Origin: Oceanicaulis sp.
GTDB taxonomy: Bacteria > Pseudomonadota > Alphaproteobacteria > Caulobacterales > Maricaulaceae
Assembly (NCBI GenBank): GCA_007571185.1
Contig: RKRX01000048.1
Location: 1 to 10,920, forward strand
Length of the DNA stretch: 10,920 bases
Reading direction: 5' to 3'
In this document: positions 1 to 5,997 of the stretch, one piece after another
Layout of the letters: every line of letters starts with the position of its first letter
Numbering within the stretch: the first letter of the stretch is position 1
Notes under the pieces: model-generated
Seen by the model: the letters and a program-made list of their open reading frames with translations, nothing else
The model's database searches: none
Told to the model about the DNA's origin: nothing
Made by a program: the position numbers and the translations under genes

Positions 1-213
1 GTGTTCGCCAATGCCAAAACCCGGGGCTTCAATATCGAAGACACCCACATGACCGACCCCAGCAAACTTTCAACTCTATTGTCAATCGTGGCTATGGCTT
101 GGGCATACCGGTGTGCAAGCCAGATCAAGCGGGACAAGGCGATACGGCGAAAAACCCATAGGCGGGCTGAAAAATCAGGGTTCCGGGTCGGGTTCGACAC
201 CCTGAAACGTTAG
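1..213 (+). CDS. IS4-family transposase, C-terminal part (cut by the window edge)
   Basis: This frame is open from the first base, so the gene starts outside the window. The 70 visible residues match the end of IS4-group DDE transposases: KTRGFNIEDTHMTDPSKLS near the start, then a hydrophobic helix (LLSIVAMAWAYRC), then a basic tail with KTHRRAEKSGFRVGFDTL. In this family the lysine of the Y-R-E-K signature sits just before the RGFN..DTHMTDP stretch, so K7 is probably that residue. The catalytic DD and E would lie upstream, outside the window. Such enzymes cut and paste their own insertion sequence. The ending has the expected length, so this end shows no truncation; integrity of the rest cannot be judged. 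Family assignment rests on recognised motifs, not on a search. Confidence 0.85.
   Translation: MFANAKTRGFNIEDTHMTDPSKLSTLLSIVAMAWAYRCASQIKRDKAIRRKTHRRAEKSGFRVGFDTLKR
1..213 (+). mobile_element. Right-hand portion of an IS4-family insertion sequence (end not resolved)
   Basis: The transposase tail implies that an insertion sequence enters the window from the left. Only one end could be present here, so no pair of terminal inverted repeats or target duplication can be compared. The true right boundary should lie somewhere after the stop codon at 213, probably within the next 50-150 bp. A partly repeated motif, CGTGTACYGTG, occurs at about 311-321 and 363-373, but I cannot show that it is a terminus. 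Confidence 0.55.
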
Positions 214-216
214 ATG

Positions 217-306
217 CTACATGACCGCGAAAAGCCCTAAAGGCTTGGCGACGAACATGCCCAAAACGACCCCTGTCAAGCCCAAATGCACAAGTGATTT
301 CGTCAT
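217..306 (-). CDS. Possible 29-residue hydrophobic peptide ORF
   Basis: This minus-strand ATG ORF faces the transposase end-to-end, with its stop only 3 bp from the transposase stop. The peptide begins MTKSLVHLGLTGVVLGMF and continues AKPLGLF, giving a single hydrophobic segment that could span the membrane. No convincing Shine-Dalgarno sequence precedes the ATG. I do not recognise a family. It may be a chance ORF within or just beyond the IS end. It is listed only because the surrounding 300 bp hold no other gene. Confidence 0.18.
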   Translation of the reverse strand: MTKSLVHLGLTGVVLGMFVAKPLGLFAVM

Positions 307-382
307 GAGTCGTGTACCGTGTCTGCTGTTTAAAAGTCTGGCGGCTCAATCACCTTTTGGGGCGTGTACTGTGATCCTGAAC

Positions 383-398
383 ACAATTTCAGAATTGT
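383..398. repeat. Perfect inverted repeat ACAATT-TCAG-AATTGT
   Basis: Two 6-bp arms are exactly complementary around a 4-nt centre, in AT-rich sequence. It could be a repressor-type operator or a small hairpin. It lacks a T run, so it is not a standard intrinsic terminator on either strand. No nearby gene start on either strand makes its role obvious. Confidence 0.5.
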
Positions 399-524
399 AA
401 CAACTCGCTGTCACTAACACGCTCATTGTCCGGTTTATGTACCATGCGCAAGAAGGTAAAAAAGAGAATCTTGCCCAGACAAGTGATCCCATCAGTCTTC
501 GAATGCAAGAGATAAACCTGATCC

Positions 525-815
525 CTAATCGCGGTGAAAGTGATCAAAAATATGTTTGGTTCTCTTCCACACGCCTGGATGACGCTTCAGCCAGTTGGTG
601 ATGAATGTGTGGGCGCGCTTGGATGACACAGCGAGCAACAGCAAGCCTGTGATCGCCAGCGGCAACCCCAGAGGAATAGGGAGAAAGAACAAAGGGATAG
701 AGAGCGCCAGAAGAAAGATGGCCAGCGTTACGGCAATGGCCCGCAACACCATGACCAGCACGCCGGTCACGCCGTTGACGCCATTACGGGCCCCGCGATT
801 GGAGGTGTCTTTCAT
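525..815 (-). CDS. Small two-helix membrane protein, conserved-hypothetical type
   Basis: This 96-residue protein has a basic, polar N-terminus. A long hydrophobic block at about residues 15-63 is broken by PLFFLPIPLGLPLA, which suggests two membrane helices with a short turn. A basic C-terminal tail follows (KRAHTFITNWLKRHPGVWKRTKHIF). Organisation and turn resemble the small PGPGW-type putative transmembrane family (glycine/proline-rich turn, then a basic tail), but the literal PGPGW motif is absent, so this is only a resemblance. I chose the ATG at 815. A TTG at 848 preceded by GGGGTG would add 11 residues and cannot be excluded. It lies in the same direction as the gcv operon, about 150 bp after gcvPB, and may be read through from it. 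Function is unknown. Confidence 0.7.
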   Translation of the reverse strand: MKDTSNRGARNGVNGVTGVLVMVLRAIAVTLAIFLLALSIPLFFLPIPLGLPLAITGLLLLAVSSKRAHTFITNWLKRHPGVWKRTKHIFDHFHRD

Positions 816-834
816 GACCACCGGTCTTTTCTCG

Positions 835-957
835 TCACTCGAATTCAAGGTTCACCCCATGTGCCACAATGTCAAGGCGGCTGTCACCTGATTCAAACCA
901 TATCCGATAACAGCAATCAGTTTGTTGCGGCGCCTCGATTTCGGGACAGTGGGGCAT
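835..957 (-). CDS. Possible 40-residue ORF directly after gcvPB
   Basis: The ATG at 957 lies 9 bp past the gcvPB stop and is preceded by GAGG at a spacing of 7. The peptide starts MPHCPEIEAPQQTDCCYRIW and ends VNLEFE; it has three cysteines and no membrane segment. Its stop lies 19 bp before the preferred ATG of the small membrane protein, so it would fill most of the gap. I recognise no family. Its length is close to what chance allows, so the ribosome-binding site and tight position are the main support. Confidence 0.28.
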   Translation of the reverse strand: MPHCPEIEAPQQTDCCYRIWFESGDSRLDIVAHGVNLEFE

Positions 958-966
958 CCGTATGCC

Positions 967-2565
967 TCATCCGCCGCTCGGGGGTTGCTCCGCCGCATGA
1001 GCATCCGCTGCAGGCGGCGTCCAGCGCAAGACCGGCTGGCGGGCGGCCTTGGTTTCATCCAGACGCCTGACCGGCGCAAAGCGCGGGGCGGCGGTGAAAC
1101 GTTCGGTCTCACCGGCCTTGGCCGCCAGAGCCAAGGCTTCCAGCGTGTCGCAGAACCGGTCCACGCTCTCCCTGGACTCCGATTCAGTCGGCTCAATCAG
1201 CATCGCCCCGTGCACCACCAGCGGGAAGTACATGGTCATCGGATGATAGCCCTCATCGATCATCGCCTTGGCGAAATCGAGCGTGGTCACACCGGTGTCC
1301 TTGAGGAAACGATCATCAAACAGCGCTTCGTGCATACACAAACCCTCAAAGGACGGGGTCATCACATGCTTGAGCCGGGCGAGCACATAGTTGGCGTTCA
1401 ACACGGCATCCTCGCTGGCCTGTTTCAAACCGTCCGCACCGTGGCTGAGCATATAACTCATGGCGCGCACAAACATACCCATATTGCCGTGAAAAGCCGT
1501 CATGCGACCAAACGGATCAGCATTGACAGCTTCGGCAGCGGCCTGGTCCTCGACCATGCGCCAACTTTCACCCTCCCGAACCAGAAAAGGCAGCGGCGCA
1601 TAAGGCGCCAGGGCTTCCGAGAGCACAGTCGGGCCTGAACCCGGACCGCCGCCGCCATGGGGCGTGGAATAGGTCTTGTGCAAATTAAAGTGCATCGCAT
1701 CAACGCCCAGATCACCCGGACGCACACGACCGGAAATAGCGTTGAAATTCGCTCCATCACAGTAGAAATACCCGCCTGCCTCATGCATCAGGTCAGCGAT
1801 CTCGCGGATATCGCCTTCAAACAAGCCACAGGTGTTGGGGTTGGTCAGCATAATCGCCGCCACATCAGCGCCGAGCTTGGCCTTGAATGCCTCCATATCC
1901 ACCCGCCCGCGCTGATTGGCGGGGATTTCGTCGCAGGAAAAACCGCACTGCACTGCGGTCGCCGGGTTCGTGCCATGAGCGCTCTCGGGCGCCAGCACAC
2001 GACGACGATGATGTTCCGCGCGCGCATCCAGCGCCGCCCGGATCGCCATCATGCCGCACAACTCGCCATGGGCGCCCGCCTTGGGGCTCATGGCCACGGC
2101 AGGCATGTTGGTCAGGGTCATCAGCCAGTGCGCCAGCTCGCCAATGAGCGCATAGGCGCCTTGGACCGTGGACTGCGGCTGAAGCGGGTGCACATCGGCG
2201 AAACCTGGCAACCGCGCCAGTTTTTCATTGAGACGCGGATTGTGCTTCATGGTGCACGAACCCAGCGGGTACAACCCCAGATCAATGGCGTAGTTCTTCC
2301 GGCTCAGGCGCACATAATGGCGCATGGCTTCAGGTTCACTCAGCCCGGGAAGGCCCAACCCACCCTCACGCACCAGCGTCCCAAGACGGGTGACTGTCCC
2401 TGTCGACACTTCAAAGTCCACACCGGTTTTGCCATAGGTTTTGCGCTCAAAAATCAGCGGCTCGGCCTGATCAAGCCCTTTGGAACCGGAGAAAGTCTCC
2501 TCATACGCGCCCGGATCGGAGGTATGGACGGGTGCGGAGGGACGACCTTGATTGTTCATCGCCAT
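967..2565 (-). CDS. gcvPB: Glycine dehydrogenase (decarboxylating) subunit 2, P-protein beta
   Basis: The PLP-bearing half of the two-subunit P-protein decarboxylates glycine and passes the aminomethyl group to the lipoyl arm of GcvH in the cytoplasm. The protein has 532 residues. The PLP lysine is K297 in MHFNLHKTYSTPHGGGGPG. Upstream are NYAIDLGLYPLGSCTMKHNP (residues 91-110) and ESAHGTNPATA (about 194-204), and CDGANFNAI lies at 269-277, all standard for this subunit. The start at 2565 is 2 bp after the gcvPA stop, so translation is probably coupled. A second ATG two codons in is possible. The last roughly 20 residues (PPAADAHAAEQPPSGG) are low-complexity and look like a lineage-specific tail. 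It is the last confident gcv gene of the operon. Confidence 0.97.
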   Translation of the reverse strand: MAMNNQGRPSAPVHTSDPGAYEETFSGSKGLDQAEPLIFERKTYGKTGVDFEVSTGTVTRLGTLVREGGLGLPGLSEPEAMRHYVRLSRKNYAIDLGLYPLGSCTMKHNPRLNEKLARLPGFADVHPLQPQSTVQGAYALIGELAHWLMTLTNMPAVAMSPKAGAHGELCGMMAIRAALDARAEHHRRRVLAPESAHGTNPATAVQCGFSCDEIPANQRGRVDMEAFKAKLGADVAAIMLTNPNTCGLFEGDIREIADLMHEAGGYFYCDGANFNAISGRVRPGDLGVDAMHFNLHKTYSTPHGGGGPGSGPTVLSEALAPYAPLPFLVREGESWRMVEDQAAAEAVNADPFGRMTAFHGNMGMFVRAMSYMLSHGADGLKQASEDAVLNANYVLARLKHVMTPSFEGLCMHEALFDDRFLKDTGVTTLDFAKAMIDEGYHPMTMYFPLVVHGAMLIEPTESESRESVDRFCDTLEALALAAKAGETERFTAAPRFAPVRRLDETKAARQPVLRWTPPAADAHAAEQPPSGG

Positions 2566-2567
2566 AA

Positions 2568-3914
2568 TTACAGCACCTCTTTCAGAGCCATTTCATAAGC
2601 GATAATATCGCTTTGCGTATTGGTTTCGGTCGCTGCAACCAGCAGCAGATCATCCAATCCCTTGCCCGGATACAGTCGGCTGGCGGGAACACCGCCCAGC
2701 ACGCCCCTGTCCGCCAGAGCCTGAACCATTTCGGCGGCATTGCCGGGCAGGCGCAAGGTAAACTCATTGAAAAAAGTATCGGTCACCAGCTCCACACCCC
2801 CAAGACTACTCAGACGATTGGCCAGTTCGCAGGCGCGCTCGTGACTGAGCTGGGCCATGGTCCTCAAACCCGTATCGCCCAGAAGGGTCATGTGAATGGT
2901 CCAGGCCAGCGCCATCAGACCTGAATTGGTACAAATGTTCGAGGTGGCCCTGTCCCGGCGAATATGCTGCTCACGCGTGGACAGGGTCAGCACAAAGCTG
3001 CGACGGCCATCCGCGTCCACGGTCTCCCCCGCCAGACGACCAGGCATGTTACGGACGTAATTGCGATCATTGCGGCAAGCAAACAACCCCACATAGGGTC
3101 CGCCAAACTGTAACCCCACGCCGATGGACTGGCCTTCACCCACCACAATATCCGCACCCATGGCGCCGGGCGTTTTCATCAGACCCATGGATACGGCCTC
3201 GGTGAAAACCGCGATCAGAATGGCGCCCTTGGCATGGGCGGCGTCCGCGATCGGGGTCAGGTCATGCGCCTGGCCGAACACGTCGGGGTTTTGCACCACT
3301 ACGGCGGACGTGTCCTCGCCGATGGCGTTGATAATGTCATCAAGTCCACCCGGGCGCGCCAGGTTCGAGCGGGTCTCTATATTCGTGCACCGGGTCAGCG
3401 TGTGAGCACATTCTGCATAATGAGGATGCAGGTTCCCGCTGAGAATCACCTTGGACCTTCTGGTGATCCGGCACGCCATCAGCACCGCCTCCGCACAGGC
3501 GGTCGAACCGTCATACATGGAGGCGTTGGCCACCCCCATGCCGGTCAAGAGCGCAACTTGCGTCTGAAATTCAAAGAGAACCTGTAATGTGCCCTGGCTG
3601 ATTTCCGGTTGATACGGAGTATAACCGGTGAGGTATTCCGATCGCTGGATCAGATGATCCACGCTGGCGGGAATATGGCGCCTGTACGCGCCTGCACCCA
3701 CGAAGAACGGCGCCTGAGACGCGGCGATATTCCGGTTCGACAGGGCGGAAAGCTGGCGCTCCACCTCCATTTCAGACTTGCGCAACGGCAGGTCCAAAAG
3801 ACCGTCCAACCGAGCCTTTGCAGGCACGTCGGAAAATATCTCATCGACAGATTCAATCCCGATCCTGTCAAGCATTTCCGCTCGATCGGCGTCAGTCAGA
3901 GGCAAGTAACGCAT
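2568..3914 (-). CDS. gcvPA: Glycine dehydrogenase (decarboxylating) subunit 1, P-protein alpha
   Basis: This is the N-terminal half-equivalent of P-protein. It pairs with GcvPB to form the glycine decarboxylase and does not itself carry the PLP lysine. At 448 residues it has the usual length for split-type GcvPA. Recognisable stretches are [14 protein letters not shown] at the N-terminus, [20 protein letters not shown] (about 67-86), [20 protein letters not shown] (about 96-115), [14 protein letters not shown] (about 129-142) and [15 protein letters not shown] (about 326-340). The ATG at 3914 is preceded by a strong purine-rich site (GGAGGAAGG, AAGG 8 nt before the ATG), which fixes the start. 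That site and the first codons overlap the end of the small ORF upstream. Confidence 0.97.
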   Translation of the reverse strand: MRYLPLTDADRAEMLDRIGIESVDEIFSDVPAKARLDGLLDLPLRKSEMEVERQLSALSNRNIAASQAPFFVGAGAYRRHIPASVDHLIQRSEYLTGYTPYQPEISQGTLQVLFEFQTQVALLTGMGVANASMYDGSTACAEAVLMACRITRRSKVILSGNLHPHYAECAHTLTRCTNIETRSNLARPGGLDDIINAIGEDTSAVVVQNPDVFGQAHDLTPIADAAHAKGAILIAVFTEAVSMGLMKTPGAMGADIVVGEGQSIGVGLQFGGPYVGLFACRNDRNYVRNMPGRLAGETVDADGRRSFVLTLSTREQHIRRDRATSNICTNSGLMALAWTIHMTLLGDTGLRTMAQLSHERACELANRLSSLGGVELVTDTFFNEFTLRLPGNAAEMVQALADRGVLGGVPASRLYPGKGLDDLLLVAATETNTQSDIIAYEMALKEVL

Positions 3915-4080
3915 CAGATTGGCCTTCCTCCAGGGTATTCATCCATTCGACCGGGCTGACTGCGCCATGTTCGCCCCGTCCATCCGGTGCAGGATCAGCG
4001 GCGAAAGAGCGCTTGCCGCCGGGCATGGATGAAATCGCGTCAGCTGACTGAACGAGACGTAAAATGTGCGGGGTCGTCAT
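3892..4080 (-). CDS. Small uncharacterised ORF between gcvH and gcvPA
   Basis: This 62-residue ORF starts with ATG 2 bp after the gcvH stop, preceded by AAGTGAG, and ends 23 bp inside gcvPA in another frame. It therefore fills the 168-bp gap between two genes of a tight operon. The peptide begins [20 protein letters not shown]; the middle is rich in G, P, D and R ([19 protein letters not shown]), and the end is acidic ([18 protein letters not shown]). It is soluble-looking, has no cysteines and no membrane segment. I do not recognise a family. A GTG two codons upstream overlaps the gcvH stop and is an alternative start. Position argues for a real coupled gene, while the low-complexity middle is a reason for caution. 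Confidence 0.5.
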   Translation of the reverse strand: MTTPHILRLVQSADAISSMPGGKRSFAADPAPDGRGEHGAVSPVEWMNTLEEGQSDALLASD

Positions 4081-4082
4081 TC

Positions 4083-4448
4083 TCACTTGGTGTAATCGGC
4101 ATAAGCGACGTCATCCATCAGGCCATCCAGCTGACCGACGTCTGTGATCCTGATTTTCACGAACCAGCCTTCAGCGTCAGGCGATTCGTTTACTCTTGCC
4201 GGTTCATCTTCCAGCGCGTTATTGACGGCGATCACTTCGCCAGACACTGGCGCGTAAACCTCGGACGCGGCCTTTACGCTTTCCACCACGGCCAGTTCAT
4301 CACCTTGGGCGACAGTCTTGCCCAGTTCGGGCAGTTCAACAAACACTACATCACCCAGCTGCTCGGCGGCATGGGCGGAAATGCCCACAACGCCTTCTTC
4401 ACCTTCAATGCGGATCCATTCATGATCTTTTGTGTAACGGGTGCTCAT
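4083..4448 (-). CDS. gcvH: Glycine cleavage system H protein (lipoyl carrier)
   Basis: GcvH carries the aminomethyl intermediate on a lipoyl-lysine between P-protein, GcvT and the L-protein. The 121 residues are one biotinyl/lipoyl-type fold. The N-terminus [20 protein letters not shown] is standard, and the lipoylated lysine is K59 in [23 protein letters not shown]. The start is the ATG at 4448, preceded by GGAGGA at 8 nt. An upstream in-frame ATG at 4469 would place this ribosome-binding site inside the gene and is rejected. The gene lies 35 bp after gcvT, clearly in one operon. Confidence 0.97.
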   Translation of the reverse strand: MSTRYTKDHEWIRIEGEEGVVGISAHAAEQLGDVVFVELPELGKTVAQGDELAVVESVKAASEVYAPVSGEVIAVNNALEDEPARVNESPDAEGWFVKIRITDVGQLDGLMDDVAYADYTK

Positions 4449-4483
4449 GTGACGTCTCCTCCAGAGCAATCAGTCAGATCGCG

Positions 4484-5581
4484 TCAACCGCGATAGAAAC
4501 GATGTGGTGCGAACGGGGTTTTCACCACTTCGGCCGGGCGCGCCTTTCCACGCACCATCAGATTCACTTGCGTGCCCGCCGCCGCCAGATCCGTGCGCAC
4601 ATAACCCATGGCGATCGGCGCCCCTACAGTGGGGCCAAACCCGCCCGAGGTTATCACACCCACCCGCTCTCCATCGACGACAATCTCGGCGCCTTCACGG
4701 GCAGGCGCACGGTCTTTCAACATTAGCCCCACGCGCTTTCTGACAGGCTTTTCAGCAATATCCCTGAGGATCCGTTCAGCACCGGGGAAGTCCGCGCGTG
4801 CACGACGGGATTTCGCCACCGCCCAAGTCAGAGCCGCTTCAATCGGGCTTGTGGTCTCATCCATATCATGCCCGTACAGGCACAGCCCCGCTTCAAGGCG
4901 CAGCGAATCACGCGCGCCCAGACCGATCGGCGCCACCGCTTCATCGGCAAGCAGCAGCCTGGCCAGTTCGGTGGCGTTCTCATTGGCGACCGAGATCTCA
5001 AACCCGTCTTCACCTGTGTAACCGGAGCGGGAGATCATCACCTGCATGCCGCCCAGTTCAAACCACCCCGCCTGCAGAAAGGTCAGTCTGGCCGCTTCGG
5101 GGCAATATCTGGTCATGACCGCGCCCGCCTCAGGTCCCTGCAACGCCAAAAGCGCGCGGGCGGGCAGTTCCGCCAACTCGCCCGTCCCGTCAAGATTGGC
5201 GGAGATGTAATCAAAATCCGCACGCTTGCAGGCTGCGTTCACAACCAGAAACAGACCTTTTTCATCCGGGCGGGAAACCATCAAATCGTCTTTGATCCCG
5301 CCTTCCGGATTCAGCAGCAGGGTGTATTTCTGTTCCCCTGCGCCCAGCACAGCCAGGTCCGCAGTAATCAGCTTTTCCAGACCCTTGTCTTCGCCCACCA
5401 GGCGCGCCTGGCCCATATGGGAGACATCAAACAGTCCCGCCCTGGCGCGCGTGTGGTTATGCTCGGCCATGACGCCTTTGTATTGCACCGGCATGTCATA
5501 ACCGGCGAACGGAACCATCCTGGCGCCCAGTTCCACATGCAAATCATGAAGCGGGGTACGCAGAAGCGGGGTGTCGATCAT
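4484..5581 (-). CDS. gcvT: Aminomethyltransferase, T protein of the glycine cleavage system
   Basis: GcvT moves the aminomethyl carbon from GcvH to tetrahydrofolate, releasing ammonia. The 365-residue length is usual. Landmarks are the N-terminal LHDLHVELGARMVPFAGYDM (11-30), FDVSHMGQ (51-58), the folate-site acidic pair in GGIKDDLMVSR (94-104), SGYTGEDGFEISV (186-198) and LRLEAGLCLYGHDMDE (227-242). The start is the ATG at 5581 with GAAGG 8 nt upstream. The frame stays open much further upstream (to 5857), but that stretch is riboswitch RNA and would give an arginine-run N-terminus unlike GcvT. An in-frame ATG at 5611 is possible but has no ribosome-binding site. It is the first gene of the operon. 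Confidence 0.97.
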   Translation of the reverse strand: MIDTPLLRTPLHDLHVELGARMVPFAGYDMPVQYKGVMAEHNHTRARAGLFDVSHMGQARLVGEDKGLEKLITADLAVLGAGEQKYTLLLNPEGGIKDDLMVSRPDEKGLFLVVNAACKRADFDYISANLDGTGELAELPARALLALQGPEAGAVMTRYCPEAARLTFLQAGWFELGGMQVMISRSGYTGEDGFEISVANENATELARLLLADEAVAPIGLGARDSLRLEAGLCLYGHDMDETTSPIEAALTWAVAKSRRARADFPGAERILRDIAEKPVRKRVGLMLKDRAPAREGAEIVVDGERVGVITSGGFGPTVGAPIAMGYVRTDLAAAGTQVNLMVRGKARPAEVVKTPFAPHRFYRG

Positions 5582-5646
5582 GGTCTCGGCCTTCAGATTG
5601 CGGTTCAGCATGCGCTGCGCAGCCCCATAGCAGCCCGCAGCACCCC
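5582..5646 (-). promoter_or_regulatory. Likely expression platform between the glycine riboswitch and gcvT
   Basis: Just after aptamer II the RNA can form an 8-bp stem with one G-U pair (GUGCUGCG at 5643-5636 with CGCAGCGC at 5619-5612) around a 16-nt loop. No U run follows, so it is not an ordinary intrinsic terminator. The gcvT ribosome-binding site (GAAGG, 5594-5590) lies 17 nt further on. Control of translation or Rho access is more likely than intrinsic termination. The exact switching partners are inferred, not shown. Confidence 0.45.
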
Positions 5647-5840
5647 CGCTGTCCTGAAAACCTGAGAGATTTCTGCACCACGTCAGAAAGTCAAGACGCC
5701 CGCATTGCTCCTTCGGTAGGATCATCCTCAAGGGAGATCCGCTTTCCAGCGTCGGGTCTTCGGCTTGCGGTCCATTGGCCTGAGCGTTTCCGGGGTGGTT
5801 GCGCCTTCGGCGCCGGCGTCTTCGGCCGGTCTCTCCCGCA
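5647..5840 (-). promoter_or_regulatory. Tandem glycine riboswitch (two aptamers)
   Basis: Aptamer I (5840-5766) is closed by P1 UGCGG/CCGCA and contains GGGAGAGACC, GCGCCGAAGGCGCAACC and CGCUCAGGCCAAUGGACC. Aptamer II (5751-5647) is closed by CGCUG/CAGCG and contains GGAAAG, CUACCGAAGGAGCAAU and UCUCUCAGG followed by UUUUCAGGACAG. A 14-nt linker joins them. The CCGAAGG.GCAA core and CUCAGG...GGAC 3' signature in both halves are diagnostic of glycine aptamers. In proteobacteria these elements usually turn on gcv genes when glycine is plentiful. Placement directly ahead of gcvT agrees. Confidence 0.95.
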
Positions 5841-5841
5841 G

Positions 5842-5857
5842 GTGACCCATATGTCAC
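5842..5857 (-). promoter_or_regulatory. Leader hairpin abutting aptamer I, overlapping a possible P0 helix strand
   Basis: GUGAC and GUCAC flank a 6-nt loop, ending next to the first base pair of aptamer I. Part of the 3' arm (GGGUC, 5848-5844) is also perfectly complementary to GACCC in the inter-aptamer linker (5758-5754). The leader could therefore form either a local hairpin or the leader-linker helix known from tandem glycine riboswitches. Which form dominates cannot be told from sequence. Confidence 0.4.
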
Positions 5858-5898
5858 GCCTGAAACCCCGCCAGCGGACGGAACCTTCAGTCACTTGT

Positions 5899-5926
5899 AA
5901 ACTAGCCTTTCCTGCAAGCGAGTCAA
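5899..5926 (-). promoter_or_regulatory. Probable promoter of the gcv operon
   Basis: TTGACT (5926-5921) and TAGTTT (5904-5899) are separated by 16 bp. Read as the Caulobacter-type pattern, it is TTGACTC, 13 bp, then GCTAGTTT, a good partial match to TTGAC-GCTA consensus. Transcription would begin near 5890, giving a leader of about 50 nt before aptamer I. It lies within the argS-gcvT gap, as expected for an independently controlled operon. Confidence 0.55.
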
Positions 5927-5997
5927 CCGGTCATGGACGGCGCGGCATGCCCGATCCGCCCTCTTACATTCTGAACACCTGAACCAGCGCCGCCTCA

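Larger units (their letters stand above)
214..524. other. Gene-poor region between the IS remnant and the small membrane protein gene
   Basis: No gene can be supported here beyond the doubtful 29-residue ORF. It probably contains the IS right end and the downstream flank of the gcv transcription unit. Features seen are a perfect 6-bp inverted repeat at 383-398, and GCAAGA/TCTTGC arms at 448-453 and 469-474 around an A/G-rich stretch that reads as a U-rich loop on the minus-strand RNA. The latter is a poor terminator candidate because the T run is in the loop, not after the stem. Local composition is more AT-rich than the neighbouring genes. Confidence 0.5.

Noticed and set aside
437..601. 54-codon plus-strand ORF starting MYHAQEGKKENLAQ
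   Set aside because: It has no Shine-Dalgarno site, and its second half is antisense to the small membrane protein gene; length is within chance expectation.
922..2598. Long plus-strand frames (238 and 313 codons) opposite gcvPB
   Set aside because: They mirror GC-rich codon use of the opposite strand, have compositions rich in H, R, Q and G, and lie fully across the well-identified gcvPB gene.
967..3914. Split of P-protein into two genes as a possible frameshift
   Set aside because: The alpha/beta two-gene form is a normal architecture, both halves have proper ends, and the junction has its own start codon.
4868..5665. 265-codon plus-strand frame opposite gcvT and part of the riboswitch
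   Set aside because: It covers strongly conserved gcvT coding sequence and riboswitch RNA on the other strand and shows no domain features.
5582..5857. N-terminal extension of gcvT with an arginine run
   Set aside because: This stretch is the tandem glycine riboswitch. The gcvT family starts at MIDTPLLRTPLHDLH with a ribosome-binding site at 5590-5594.
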